Part shown: positions 7,585 to 16,251 of the stretch, piece after piece
Position numbering within the stretch: the stretch's first letter is position 1
Layout: each line of letters starts with the position of its first letter
Position numbers and translations under genes: made by a program
The notes under the pieces: model-generated
Database searches by the model: none
The model's input: only the letters and a program-made list of their open reading frames with translations
Told to the model about the DNA's origin: nothing
Origin: Herbaspirillum rhizosphaerae
GTDB lineage: Bacteria > Pseudomonadota > Gammaproteobacteria > Burkholderiales > Burkholderiaceae_D
Direction: 5' to 3'
DNA: 42,782 nt
Assembly: GCF_001189965.1 (NCBI RefSeq)
Contig: NZ_LFLU01000026.1
Coordinates: 1 to 42,782, forward strand

Positions 7585-8469
7585 GTGGAAAAACGCGCTC
7601 GCTTCACATCGTCATGGCTGCCGTATGCGCTGGTCGCACCGCAGATCCTGATCACGATATTATTTTTCTTCTGGCCCGCAGTGCAGGCCCTGTATCAGTC
7701 AGTGCTGTTGCAGGATGCCTTCGGCGGCTATTCCGAATTCGTCTGGTTCGACAACTTCGCCGCCTTGTTCGGCGACCCGACTTACCTGGCGGCCTTCCAG
7801 ACCACGGCGATCTTCTCGGTGCTGGTGGCGGTGGGCGGCATGGTGCTGTCGCTGATCCTGGCGGTGTTCGCCGATCGCGTCGTCAAGGGCGCGGCGATCT
7901 ACAAGACCTTCCTGATCTGGCCCTACGCGGTGTCGCCGGTAGTGGTGGGCGTGCTGTGGATGTTCCTGCTGAGTCCTTCGCTGGGATTGATCTCGCACGT
8001 GCTGGCCTGGCTCGGCATCAACTGGAACTACATGGTCAACGGCAACCAGGCCATGACCCTGATCGTGATTGCCGCGATCTGGAAACAGATCAGCTACAAC
8101 TTCCTGTTCTTCCTGGCCGGTCTGCAATCGATTCCGAAATCGCTGATCGAAGCGGCCGCCATCGACGGCGCGGGTCCGGTCAAGCGCTTCTTCACGATCA
8201 TCTTCCCGATGATCTCGCCGACCACCTTCTTCCTGATGGTGGTCAACATCGTGTACGCGTTCTTCGACACCTTTGCGATCGTCGAAGCGACCACCCACGG
8301 CGGTCCGGGCAAGGATACGGAAATTCTGGTCTACAAGGTCTTCAGCGACGGCTTCAAGGGCGGCGATCTCGGCAGCGCGGCAGCGCAGTCGGTGGTACTG
8401 ATGGTGATCGTGATCCTGCTGACCGTCGTCCAGTTCAAGTACGTGGAAAAGAAGGTGCAATATGCCTAA
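7585..8469 (+). CDS. ugpA: sn-Glycerol-3-phosphate ABC transporter permease UgpA
   Basis: A 294-residue inner-membrane permease of the MalF-type family with about six transmembrane helices. The first helix is at about 11-33, and the EAA loop that docks to the ATPase begins EAAAIDGAG at residue 189. It starts with GTG at 7585; AGGGA lies about 11 bases upstream. ugpE follows after 27 bp. With UgpE it forms the translocation pore for substrate delivered by UgpB. Residues NGNQAMTLIVIAAIWKQISYN are typical of UgpA. Confidence 0.93.
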   Translation: MEKRARFTSSWLPYALVAPQILITILFFFWPAVQALYQSVLLQDAFGGYSEFVWFDNFAALFGDPTYLAAFQTTAIFSVLVAVGGMVLSLILAVFADRVVKGAAIYKTFLIWPYAVSPVVVGVLWMFLLSPSLGLISHVLAWLGINWNYMVNGNQAMTLIVIAAIWKQISYNFLFFLAGLQSIPKSLIEAAAIDGAGPVKRFFTIIFPMISPTTFFLMVVNIVYAFFDTFAIVEATTHGGPGKDTEILVYKVFSDGFKGGDLGSAAAQSVVLMVIVILLTVVQFKYVEKKVQYA

Positions 8470-8496
8470 GCATTTCAGCCTGAAAGGAGCGCCAGC

Positions 8497-9348
8497 ATGA
8501 TTGAACGCCGCCCCATTCTCGACGCGGTCAGCCACCTGGTGCTGATCATCGGTGCGATCATCGTGATCTTCCCGCTGTACGTTGCCTTCATCGCCAGCAC
8601 CCAGACCGCCGAGCAATCGGCCATGTCGCCGTTGTCGCTGATGCCCGGTACGGAACTGGTCGCCAATTACAAAACCGTCCTGACGCAAGGCGCTTCCGGC
8701 AACGTGTCGTCGCCGCCGGTGTCGCGCATGCTGTGGGTCAGCCTGGTGACGGCGCTGGTGATCGCGATCGGCAAGATCTCGATTTCCATGCTGTCGGCAT
8801 TTGCCATGGTCTACTTCCGTTTCAAGGGCCGGAATCTGTTCTTCTGGATGATTTTCGTCACCCTGATGCTGCCGGTCGAGGTGCGCATCACGCCGACCTA
8901 TCAGGTGGTGTCGGATTTCGGCATGCTTAACAGCTATGCCGGCCTGACGGTGCCGCTGATCGCCTCGGCGACGGCAACCTTCCTGTTCCGGCAATTCTTT
9001 TTGACGGTGCCGGACGAGCTGGCGGAGGCGGCGCGCATCGACGGCGCCGGTCCGTTGCGCTTCCTGAAAGATGTGCTGTGGCCGCTATCGCGCACCAACG
9101 TGATTGCGCTGTTCGTGATCATGTTCATCTACGGCTGGAACCAGTATCTGTGGCCGCTGATGATCGCCACCGAGCAGACCATGTACCCGATCGGCATCGG
9201 CATCAAGACGCTGATCTCGGGCGGCGACTCGGCGGTGGAATGGAATATGGTGATGGCTACGATGATCCTGGCAATGTTGCCGCCGGGGCTGGTCGTCGTG
9301 GTCATGCAAAAGTGGTTCGTTAAAGGTTTGGTCGATTCCGAGAAATAA
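8497..9348 (+). CDS. ugpE: sn-Glycerol-3-phosphate ABC transporter permease UgpE
   Basis: A 283-residue inner-membrane permease of the MalG-type family and partner of UgpA. It begins [14 protein letters not shown], followed by the first membrane segment. The EAA loop begins [10 protein letters not shown] at residue 177, and [14 protein letters not shown] is a family block near the C-terminus. AAGGAG stands eight bases before the ATG. One base separates its stop from the ugpC start, so the two are translationally linked. Confidence 0.94.
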   Translation: MIERRPILDAVSHLVLIIGAIIVIFPLYVAFIASTQTAEQSAMSPLSLMPGTELVANYKTVLTQGASGNVSSPPVSRMLWVSLVTALVIAIGKISISMLSAFAMVYFRFKGRNLFFWMIFVTLMLPVEVRITPTYQVVSDFGMLNSYAGLTVPLIASATATFLFRQFFLTVPDELAEAARIDGAGPLRFLKDVLWPLSRTNVIALFVIMFIYGWNQYLWPLMIATEQTMYPIGIGIKTLISGGDSAVEWNMVMATMILAMLPPGLVVVVMQKWFVKGLVDSEK

Positions 9349-9349
9349 C

Positions 9350-10420
9350 ATGGCAAAAATTCACCTCAAGCAAGTCAAGAAGACTTACGGCAAAGCGCCG
9401 AAAGCAGTCGACGTCATCCACGGCATCGACATCGATATCGCCGACGGCGAATTCATCGTCATGGTCGGTCCTTCCGGCTGCGGCAAGTCGACGCTGTTGC
9501 GCATGGTGGCGGGGCTGGAAGAGATCAGCTCCGGCGACATCATGATCGGCGACCGCGTGGTCAACAACCTGGAGCCGAAAGAGCGCGATATCGCGATGGT
9601 GTTCCAGAACTACGCGCTGTATCCGCACATGAGCGTGTACGAGAACATGGCCTACGGTCTCAAGATCCAAGGCTTGCCCAAGGCCGAGATCGACACCCGC
9701 GTGCAACGCGCGGCGGAGATCCTGGAGCTGGGCGCGCTGCTGGAACGCACGCCGCGTCAACTGTCCGGCGGCCAGCGCCAGCGTGTGGCGATGGGCCGCG
9801 CGATCGTGCGCAAGCCGGCGGTGTTCCTGTTCGACGAACCTCTGTCGAACCTCGACGCCAAGCTGCGCGTGCAAATGCGTCTGGAAATCCAGAAGCTGCA
9901 CGCCTCGCTGCGCACCACCAGCCTGTACGTGACGCATGACCAGGTCGAAGCGATGACGCTGGGCCAGCGCATGATCGTCATGAACAAGGGGCGCGCCGAA
10001 CAGATCGGCACCCCGGCCGAAGTCTACGGCAAGCCTGCCACGACCTTCGTCGCCAGCTTTATCGGCTCGCCGCCGATGAACCTGCTCAACGGCAAGCTCA
10101 GCGACGACGGCGCACGTTTCACCTTTGACGACGGTTCGACGGTCGAACTGCCGGCATCGAAGAACATCGGCGGCGGCGCACGCATCCTCGGCATTCGTCC
10201 TGAACATCTGCAACTGGGACGTCCCGGCCTGAACATGCAGGTGGAACTGGTCGAAGCGCTGGGCGCCGAGTTGCTGGTGCACACGCGTTGCGGCGGCCAG
10301 TCCATGGTGATCCGCTGCGCGGCAGGCACTGACGTGGCGATGGGGCAATTGGTGACGGCCGGTTTCGACGCGAATCTGTTGCACTGGTTCGACCCGCAAA
10401 CGACGCACCGTATTGACTGA
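9350..10420 (+). CDS. ugpC: sn-Glycerol-3-phosphate ABC transporter ATPase UgpC
   Basis: A 356-residue cytoplasmic ABC ATPase that powers UgpAE. Walker [10 protein letters not shown] is at 40-48, the Q-loop in [13 protein letters not shown] at about 85-97, the signature LSGGQRQR at 138-145 and Walker B VFLFDEP at about 158-164. The C-terminal TOBE/MalK-type regulatory domain contains [10 protein letters not shown]. It is the last gene of the ugp row and is followed by a strong terminator. Such ATPases can serve more than one sugar importer, so it could in principle also energise others. Confidence 0.94.
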   Translation: MAKIHLKQVKKTYGKAPKAVDVIHGIDIDIADGEFIVMVGPSGCGKSTLLRMVAGLEEISSGDIMIGDRVVNNLEPKERDIAMVFQNYALYPHMSVYENMAYGLKIQGLPKAEIDTRVQRAAEILELGALLERTPRQLSGGQRQRVAMGRAIVRKPAVFLFDEPLSNLDAKLRVQMRLEIQKLHASLRTTSLYVTHDQVEAMTLGQRMIVMNKGRAEQIGTPAEVYGKPATTFVASFIGSPPMNLLNGKLSDDGARFTFDDGSTVELPASKNIGGGARILGIRPEHLQLGRPGLNMQVELVEALGAELLVHTRCGGQSMVIRCAAGTDVAMGQLVTAGFDANLLHWFDPQTTHRID

Positions 10421-10448
10421 GCGCTAACGATCAGTCGTTCGTCAAAGA

Positions 10449-10475
10449 AGCCGGCAGAAGTTTGCCGGCTTTTTT
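10449..10475 (+). terminator. Rho-independent terminator of the ugp operon
   Basis: AGCCGGCA (10449-10456), loop GAAGTT and TGCCGGCT (10463-10470) form a perfect 8-bp stem followed by a T run to 10475. Its position after ugpC and before the convergent RidA-family gene fits termination. Confidence 0.9.
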
Positions 10476-10493
10476 GTGTCCGTTTTTCGGAGA

Positions 10494-10958
10494 TCAGCTT
10501 TCCAACGCCACCACGATATCGAGTTCGACCGCCGCATTGCGCGGCAATTGTGCAACGCCGACGCTGGTGCGCGCGTGGCGCCCCTGTTCCGCTCCGAACA
10601 ATTCATAGATCAACGACGACGCGCCATCGGCCACGGCGCTTTGCTGGCTGAAATCTTCGGTGCTGTTGACGTACACGTTGAGCCGCAAAATCTTGTCGAT
10701 GCGCTGCAGGTCGCCGACGGTGTCGCGCAAGGCGGCCAGTGCGCGGATCAGCGCGGCGCGCGCTCCCATTTTTGCATCCTCGATACTGACCTCGCGGCCC
10801 AGCTTGCCGGATACCAGCACACGGTCGCCGTCGCGCGGCAGTTGGCCGGCGATCCAGGCCAGTCCCTGATGAACGACGCCGGGGGCATATTGTGCGCCGG
10901 GTGCGGCGGAGGCGGGCAGGGTGATGGCGAGTTCGGCGAGACGTTGTTCCAGATTCAT
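10494..10958 (-). CDS. RidA/YjgF family protein
   Basis: A 154-residue protein of the Rid family; RidA members hydrolyse reactive enamines and imines from PLP enzymes to ketoacid and ammonia. R130 (ARTSVGVAQLPR) corresponds to the carboxylate-binding arginine and E145 (NAAVELDIVV) to the conserved acidic residue, so the active site looks intact. It is longer than RidA (about 128), with an N-terminal MNLEQRLAELAI extension as in the YoaB-like and Rid2-7 subgroups, so its exact activity may differ. The start at 10958 has AAGGA upstream; an open extension to 11039 is unlikely to be used. It is divergent from a LysR regulator. Confidence 0.87.
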   Translation of the reverse strand: MNLEQRLAELAITLPASAAPGAQYAPGVVHQGLAWIAGQLPRDGDRVLVSGKLGREVSIEDAKMGARAALIRALAALRDTVGDLQRIDKILRLNVYVNSTEDFSQQSAVADGASSLIYELFGAEQGRHARTSVGVAQLPRNAAVELDIVVALES

Positions 10959-11004
10959 TGCGGTTCCTTGGTGACGTGAAAGGCGGTTGCTTGTGTTGAG
11001 GTCT

Positions 11005-11034
11005 ATAATAAATTTCCTCGGGCCGGAACTGCAA
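11005..11034 (-). promoter_or_regulatory. Predicted sigma-70 promoter for the RidA-family gene
   Basis: On the minus strand, TTGCAG (11029-11034) and TATTAT (11005-11010) are separated by 18 bases. This would start transcription near 10998, about 40 bases before the start codon. It overlaps the divergent region that the adjacent LysR protein may control; a clear T-N11-A box was not found. Confidence 0.4.
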
Positions 11035-11076
11035 AGCATCTTTTCTCAGGGCGGCCTCAATATTTCTCATATCACG

Positions 11077-12000
11077 ATGGCTGCTCGCAAACTTCCTTCG
11101 CTCAACGCCCTGCGCGCCTTCGAGGCATCGGCGCGGCATCAGCGTTTTACGCTGGCAGGCGAAGAGCTTAACGTCACTGCCGGCGCCGTCAGCCATCAGG
11201 TCAAGGCGCTGGAAGATGAACTCGGCATCGTCTTGTTCGAGCGCTTGTCCAATCAGTTGCGGCTGACGCCGGCCGGACAGCGTTATCTGGAGGTCGTCGG
11301 CGACGCCTTCGACCGCATCGAAAGCGGCACGCGCGGCTTGTACGCGCAGGCGGACCGGCAGCAGCTGGCGATTTCCACCTCGCCCAACTTCGCCGCCAAA
11401 TGGCTGGTGCCGCGTCTGGGCGAATTCACCGCGCAGTATCCGGAAATGGCATTGCGGCTGGACCAGAGCGAGCGCCATACCAACTTTATCCGCGAACAAA
11501 TCGATGTCGCCATTCGCTACGGCCAAGGACCCTGGCCCGGCTTGTCGTGCACGCGTCTGGGCGATGAATTCCTGCTGCCGGTATGTGCGCCTTCGCTGAT
11601 GGCTTTCAGGTCGCTGAAGGAAATCGCCACCGCCGGCTTGCTGCATATGAACGACCGCCAGGCATGGGCGGACTGGTTTGCGGAACAGGGTGAGCCGGAT
11701 GAGTCGGTCGCGGTCAGCGGCGGCGTCGTCTTCAATCAGGAGAGCGCGGCGGTCGATGCCGCCGTGGCCGGGCAGGGCGTTGCATTGGCACGTTCTTCGC
11801 TGGTGGCGCATGCCTTGCAACAGCAACGCCTGATCGTGCCGCTGGCGTCGTCGTTGACGCTGAAGCAGACCGAACCGGCCTATTGGCTGGTGTATCCGCA
11901 AGAAGGCGAGATGAACGGCAACGTCGCCGCCTTCACCAACTGGTTGTTGCAGTCGTTTGAAAAAGACCGGCAGTTCTGGAAGGAGTTGACCGGTAAATAA
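11077..12000 (+). CDS. LysR family transcriptional regulator (GcvA-like)
   Basis: A 307-residue regulator. The N-terminal winged HTH starts PSLNALRAFEASARHQRFTLAGEELNV, with the recognition helix near 30-45 (TAGAVSHQVKALE). The opening PSLNALRAFEA and the effector-domain words AISTSPNFAAKWLVPRL and DVAIRYG are typical of the GcvA/AmpR-like branch. The start MAARKLPS at 11077 is preferred, since upstream residues do not resemble the family. It is followed 23 bp later by the FAH-family gene and is divergent from the RidA-family gene, so one or both are likely targets. The effector is unknown. Confidence 0.88.
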   Translation: MAARKLPSLNALRAFEASARHQRFTLAGEELNVTAGAVSHQVKALEDELGIVLFERLSNQLRLTPAGQRYLEVVGDAFDRIESGTRGLYAQADRQQLAISTSPNFAAKWLVPRLGEFTAQYPEMALRLDQSERHTNFIREQIDVAIRYGQGPWPGLSCTRLGDEFLLPVCAPSLMAFRSLKEIATAGLLHMNDRQAWADWFAEQGEPDESVAVSGGVVFNQESAAVDAAVAGQGVALARSSLVAHALQQQRLIVPLASSLTLKQTEPAYWLVYPQEGEMNGNVAAFTNWLLQSFEKDRQFWKELTGK

Positions 12001-12023
12001 ATCACTAAAAAGAGGAGACACGG

Positions 12024-13100
12024 ATGGACAAGAATCGTCGCAACTGGATCAAGGCCGGCGCCTCGGCGGCAGTCGGCAGCATGTTGATGGGACAGAATCC
12101 GGCGCGGGCGCAAACTGCGAACAATGGCCAGCAGTCGCTGGTGGTGACGCCGCTGGCCGGCAAGATCGGCATGCGCCTGGCGACGGCGCGGCTGGGTTCT
12201 GCCGCGACGCCGCTGATCATAGCGGTGCTCGACGACGGCCGCGTGGTCGATATCAAGAGCGAGGCGCAACGCCAGAACGCGACACTCGGTTTCGATGCTT
12301 CGTCGATGCTGGCCTTGGTCGCCAGCGGCAATGCGGGATTTGCCCAGGTGAAAGCTATAGTTGATCGCGCCGCACAACAACCGGGCTTGCCGAATCTCAG
12401 CCAGACTAGCCTGATGTCGCCGATTCCGCGTCCCGACCGCAACATCTATTGCGTCGGCTGGAACTACCTCGATCATTTCGAAGAAGGCAAGAACGCGCGC
12501 GCCGACAAGGCAGTGCAGAAGCTGCCCGATCATCCGGTGTTTTTCACCAAGGCCACGCATACGATGAACGGCCCCTTCGATCCGATTCCCCATGACATCA
12601 CCAATTCCAACACCACCGACTGGGAAGCCGAGCTGGCGGTCGTTATCGGCCAGCGCGGGCGCAATATTCCGGAAGACAAGGCGATGGATTATGTCTTTGG
12701 CTATTCCGCCTATAACGATACGACCTCGCGCGAAGTGCAACAGAAGCGCCACGGCGGGCAGTGGTTCAAGGGCAAGAGTCTGGATGGACACGGGCCGATG
12801 GGGCCGTGGATCGTCACAGCTGCGGGCGTGCAGCTCGACGACGTGCGCGTGATCTGCCGCGTCAACGGCGTCGAAAAGCAGAACGCCAGCTACAAGCAGA
12901 TGTATTTCAAAATCCCGCGCATCATCGCCGAGTTGTCGCGCGGCATGACGCTGGAGCCGGGCGACATCATCGCCACCGGCACGCCGTCGGGCGTCGGCTT
13001 TGCGCGCACGCCGCCGGAGTTCCTTAAACCGGGCGACCTGCTGGAAACGGAAATCACCGGCGTCGGCATCATTCGCAACCCGATCAGGTCGGAAGTCTAG
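12024..13100 (+). CDS. Fumarylacetoacetate hydrolase family protein with Tat-type signal
   Basis: A 358-residue protein with a C-terminal FAH fold (about 130-355) that hydrolyses or isomerises 2-oxo acids or beta-diketones using a divalent metal. Visible FAH motifs include CVGWNYLDH, the metal-ligand region DWEAELAVVIG, YNDTTSREVQ, KGKSLDGHGPMGPWIV and GDIIATGTPSGVG. Residues 1-30 look like a twin-arginine signal: NRRNWIKAG, a hydrophobic stretch and ARA-QT. This predicts export of the folded enzyme to the periplasm, which is unusual for the family. GAGGAG precedes the ATG. It lies 23 bp after a LysR gene and probably shares its transcript. The substrate is unknown. Confidence 0.88.
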   Translation: MDKNRRNWIKAGASAAVGSMLMGQNPARAQTANNGQQSLVVTPLAGKIGMRLATARLGSAATPLIIAVLDDGRVVDIKSEAQRQNATLGFDASSMLALVASGNAGFAQVKAIVDRAAQQPGLPNLSQTSLMSPIPRPDRNIYCVGWNYLDHFEEGKNARADKAVQKLPDHPVFFTKATHTMNGPFDPIPHDITNSNTTDWEAELAVVIGQRGRNIPEDKAMDYVFGYSAYNDTTSREVQQKRHGGQWFKGKSLDGHGPMGPWIVTAAGVQLDDVRVICRVNGVEKQNASYKQMYFKIPRIIAELSRGMTLEPGDIIATGTPSGVGFARTPPEFLKPGDLLETEITGVGIIRNPIRSEV

Positions 13101-13121
13101 GCAAGAAACATGCAGTAAAGA

Positions 13122-13159
13122 AACGGCCCGGCATCGTGATGGATGCCGGGCCGTTTTTT
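13122..13159 (+). terminator. Strong rho-independent terminator
   Basis: A perfect 13-bp stem, AACGGCCCGGCAT (13122-13134) with ATGCCGGGCCGTT (13143-13155), has an 8-base loop and a T run to 13159. It closes the LysR/FAH transcript. Confidence 0.93.
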
Positions 13160-13448
13160 CGTGCCGAAATTCTTCCCGCAATAGAGATCAGCGCTGAGGG
13201 ATCTCGCCAATACGTACTTCTACGTGTGGCAAATTATTCCTGTTTCGCCGCGGCAAATCTTCTCGCTTTGCATGCTGCAACGCCAGCCGGGCGTGCTGTT
13301 CCTGCCATCGCGCGCTCGCGTCTGGAGAGCACATAAGGGATTCCCCTATATCGTCAATGCATGCTCGTGCATAAAATCGTTTCAACATACTCAATAAGAT
13401 GTCACCCTAAGACAATGATCGGTGCCCCACGCCGGAACAGGAAAAACG
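13160..13448. other. Intergenic region upstream of cheD
   Basis: About 289 bp without a convincing gene. It includes the small inverted repeat ATGCA-TGCTCG-TGCAT (13357-13372) some 80 bp before cheD, and AGGAAA before its ATG. I found no clear sigma-28 promoter of the motility type. A short minus-strand open frame here has no recognisable features. Confidence 0.4.
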
Positions 13449-14051
13449 ATGAACGCAAATATCGAGCAGTTCGCTTCCCACGTCTATCACGATCGCAACT
13501 TCAATTGCGATACGGCAAAAATTCTTCCCGGCGAATACTATTACACCCACCACGACATGATGATCGTGACCGTGCTGGGTTCCTGCGTATCGGCCTGCAT
13601 TCGCGATCGCGTCAGCGGCATCGGCGGGATGAACCATTTCATGCTGCCGGACGGCGGCAGCGACGCCGACAGCCCGATTTCATCCTCGATGCGCTATGGC
13701 ACTTACGCCATGGAAATCCTGATCAACGAAGTCCTCAAGGCCGGCGCCAAGCGCGAGAATCTGGAGTCCAAGGTCTTCGGCGGCGGCGCGGTGTTGCGCG
13801 GATTCAATGCGATCAACGTCGGCGAGCGCAATGCGGCTTTCGTCAGGAGTTATCTGCGCACTGAAGGTATTCGCGTGGTGGCGGAAGACCTGAACGACAT
13901 CTGGCCGCGCAAGGTGCATTACTTCCCGCGTTCGGGGAAAGTCCTGGTCAAGAAGCTGAAGTCGGCCGATCCGGCGCTGGAAATGAAAGAACGCGATTAC
14001 GCCGGCAAACTGGCCAAGAAGCCAGTCGGCGGCGACATCGATCTGTTTTAA
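13449..14051 (+). CDS. cheD: Chemoreceptor glutamine deamidase CheD
   Basis: A 200-residue cytoplasmic enzyme that deamidates specific glutamines of chemoreceptors and can interact with CheC. The catalytic cysteine is C46 (LGSCVSAC) and the histidine is H63 (GMNHFML), 17 residues apart as in Thermotoga CheD (C27/H44); T41 lies close by. The FGGGAVLRGF block is also conserved. ATG 13449 is preferred over an upstream in-frame ATG because AGGAAA precedes it. No other chemotaxis or flagellar gene is nearby, so cheD is isolated. The basic C-terminal tail (AKKPVGGDIDLF) is typical of betaproteobacterial CheD. Confidence 0.95.
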   Translation: MNANIEQFASHVYHDRNFNCDTAKILPGEYYYTHHDMMIVTVLGSCVSACIRDRVSGIGGMNHFMLPDGGSDADSPISSSMRYGTYAMEILINEVLKAGAKRENLESKVFGGGAVLRGFNAINVGERNAAFVRSYLRTEGIRVVAEDLNDIWPRKVHYFPRSGKVLVKKLKSADPALEMKERDYAGKLAKKPVGGDIDLF

Positions 14052-14077
14052 TCTGTTTTGATCAGCAGGAAAATTTC

Positions 14078-14461
14078 TCAATACTTTTCTTCTACGAGCG
14101 GCACGCGCTGTGCCGGATCGTAGAAGAAGGTTTCTTCGGCGATGTGCTCGCCTTCCCAGCGCTGGTACGCCAACTCTTCCATTCGCGTGACGGTACCGTC
14201 CAGCCATTCGAAGCGGAAGATCCAGCGGATCACCACTTTGTCGCCTTCCACGAATACCGGCCGTACGCACTTCGATTGCAATGATTTCACGCGCGCCATG
14301 ACCTTGCGTTCATTGGCGACGTGCGCGTCGCGGCCGAAGCGCGGCGGATTGCCGTTTTCCTGCATGGTGGAATCTTCGGCGTAGAACTCTTCCACCGCCT
14401 CAATGTGCGCATTCGCTTCGACGCGAGCGATGAATTTTTCCAGCGTGTCTTTGCTTGGCAT
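14078..14461 (-). CDS. SnoaL/NTF2-like fold protein
   Basis: A 127-residue single-domain protein. The pattern FIARVEANAHIEAVEEFYAEDSTMQENG, RDAHVANE, VIRWIFRFEWLDGTV and ELAYQRWEGEHIAEETFFYDP is that of the SnoaL-like / NTF2-like superfamily, which covers isomerases, cyclases and ligand-binding proteins. Function cannot be assigned. GAGGAG precedes its ATG. It converges with cheD and lies 47 bp downstream of a TRAP binding-protein gene on the same strand, so they may be co-transcribed. Confidence 0.8.
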   Translation of the reverse strand: MPSKDTLEKFIARVEANAHIEAVEEFYAEDSTMQENGNPPRFGRDAHVANERKVMARVKSLQSKCVRPVFVEGDKVVIRWIFRFEWLDGTVTRMEELAYQRWEGEHIAEETFFYDPAQRVPLVEEKY

Positions 14462-14508
14462 CAGGGTCTCCTCAATTTTTCCGGATTTCCGGCGGTTCTT
14501 TACAAGGC

Positions 14509-15516
14509 TTATTTTGCCTGCAATACCGCCGCGCAGCTTGCTTTGATCTCGCTATTTTTACCTTGCTGCCACCAGCTGTCGGCCTGCTCCTGGCCCGCCT
14601 TGCGCAGCGCCAGGCGCATGCTTGCCGCCGGTTGCAGGTTCAATTGCATGTTGTGTTCCTTCATGCGCGCGTAGTTGTCCTGGATGCGGTTCTTGACGTT
14701 GGCCCAGTTGGCGTCGCTGGTGGCCCGGGCGGCTTGCGTCAGGATGGCTTGCTGCGCCGGCGTCAGTTTGTTCCAGGCATCGTTGTTGATGATGGTGTAG
14801 CTCAGCGGGATGGCGTAGCTGATCGCGGTGAAGTTGGGCAACTGGTCCCACAGGCGATTGCCGGCGCCGCCGTCGCCCGACGACAGCACGGCATTGAGTT
14901 CGCCCGAGGCCAGTTTCGGACCGACGGCAGAGAACGGCAGGTTGACGCTGTTGGCGCCGACGCGCTGGAACACGCCGCGGCTGTTGTCGTCATAGGTGCG
15001 GATATGGAGCGTCTTGACCGCCTCGACATCCGGCAGCGGCTTGGCCGACCAGATGCCCGACGGCGGCCATGGCGTGGCGTACAGCAGGCGCATGTTCAGC
15101 GCCGCCAGATGGCGTTCCAGTTCGGGCTGGGTGCAGGTGAAGAGCGATTGCGCCTGTTCGAAATCGTCCACCACGAAAGGCAGCGACGACAGCAGGAAGA
15201 ACGAATCGCTGCCGCCCAGAATGCCGGCGAAGAGCGTGCCGATCTCTGCTTTACCGCTGCTCACGGCGCTGACCTGGTCTTTGCCCTTGTAGGGATTAGC
15301 GGCTTCCTGCAGCGTGGCGACGGCGATGTCGCCCTTCGACAATTGCTTCACCGCTGCGGCAAATTGCAGGTCTGCGCTCGCCGTGATCGAGGTCGCCGGA
15401 TATTCGTTAATTAATTGCAGCGATGCACTTTGTGCGGCGACCGGCCCGGCCTGCAGCAGTAATACCGAGATAGAAACAGCGAGGCTGCAACGTTTCACCA
15501 ATACGGAAAGAGACAT
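14509..15516 (-). CDS. TRAP transporter solute-binding protein (DctP family), orphan
   Basis: A 335-residue periplasmic protein with a signal peptide ending near GPVAA-QSAS. The DctP fold is supported by SGKAEIGTLFAGILGG, LHIRTYDDNSRGVF (with the arginine that usually clamps the substrate carboxylate), LPFSAVGPKLASGELNAVLSS and NNDAWNKLTPAQQAIL. It should bind an organic acid for a TRAP importer. No DctQ or DctM membrane gene occurs in the window, so it is an orphan or pairs with a distant system. The start MSLSVLV at 15516 is chosen because GAGGA lies 7 bases upstream; the frame is open to 15558. Confidence 0.85.
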   Translation of the reverse strand: MSLSVLVKRCSLAVSISVLLLQAGPVAAQSASLQLINEYPATSITASADLQFAAAVKQLSKGDIAVATLQEAANPYKGKDQVSAVSSGKAEIGTLFAGILGGSDSFFLLSSLPFVVDDFEQAQSLFTCTQPELERHLAALNMRLLYATPWPPSGIWSAKPLPDVEAVKTLHIRTYDDNSRGVFQRVGANSVNLPFSAVGPKLASGELNAVLSSGDGGAGNRLWDQLPNFTAISYAIPLSYTIINNDAWNKLTPAQQAILTQAARATSDANWANVKNRIQDNYARMKEHNMQLNLQPAASMRLALRKAGQEQADSWWQQGKNSEIKASCAAVLQAK

Positions 15517-15573
15517 GGGAATTCCTCTGGTTATTCTTGTTAGCGGATCAAGCCGCACGAGCAGGGAAGACGA

Positions 15574-16212
15574 TTACAGTACTGTCGGTCGTTCCAGCGC
15601 CAGCCAGCGTTGCACCGACGGACGTTGCCATTGGCGCTGCGCGTAGGCGATCAGCTTGGGCGGCAAGGCATCGCCGTGCAAGGCCAGGCGGTTGAGCATG
15701 ACGGCAAGGTCGGTGTCGGCAATACACCATGGTCCGAACAGATTCTCGGCGTCTTCGTTCAGCAAGGCATCGACGCCGTCGATCAGTTTGCGGGCGGCAA
15801 ACTGTGCGGCGGTCGACAAGGGATCGTACTTCTTGCCGAGGAACACTGCTTCGGTAGGACGTTCTTGCCGTATCGGTCCGAGGTCGCTACGCAGCCAGGC
15901 CTGGATTTCGCGGGCTTTGGCCTTTTGACGCGGATCTTGCGGATAGAGCGGCGCCGATCCGGGGAAGCGGTCTTCCAGATATTCGTCGATGGCAGACGAT
16001 TCCGACAAATGAAAATCGCCTTCGCACAGCGTCGGGACGCGATGCGTCATGGACAGTTGCGCGTACTCCGGCAAGTGATTGTGCTGCAGCGTCAGGTCGA
16101 CGGTGCGCAGCTCGAAGGGCTGGTTTTTCTCGGTCAGCGCGACGAACGCGGACATCGCATAAGGGCTGAGGAACTGGGCATCAACGTACAGCGTGAAAGA
16201 CGGCGGGTTCAA
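15574..16212 (-). CDS. yfcF: Glutathione transferase YfcF
   Basis: A 212-residue GST closely resembling E. coli YfcF along its length as I recall it (for example FLSPYAMSA, LSESSAIDEYLE, AREIQAWLRSDL, WCIADTDLAVMLNRL, QWQRPSVQRWLAL). S16 is the putative catalytic serine, P60 the cis-proline and E71-S72 the glutathione-binding pair. YfcF has glutathione peroxidase-like and transferase activity and is linked to oxidative stress. It lies 57 bp upstream of the TRAP binding-protein gene and 39 bp downstream of a glyoxalase-fold gene, with oxyR next, which suits a stress-related group. Confidence 0.92.
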   Translation of the reverse strand: MNPPSFTLYVDAQFLSPYAMSAFVALTEKNQPFELRTVDLTLQHNHLPEYAQLSMTHRVPTLCEGDFHLSESSAIDEYLEDRFPGSAPLYPQDPRQKAKAREIQAWLRSDLGPIRQERPTEAVFLGKKYDPLSTAAQFAARKLIDGVDALLNEDAENLFGPWCIADTDLAVMLNRLALHGDALPPKLIAYAQRQWQRPSVQRWLALERPTVL

Positions 16213-16251
16213 ATCGATTCCTCCGGAAAAGGTTGGGACGGGGATGATGTA

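Noticed and set aside
13188..13394. 68-codon minus-strand frame upstream of cheD
   Set aside because: No Shine-Dalgarno, hydrophobic pattern or motif that would support a gene; it overlaps the putative cheD promoter region.
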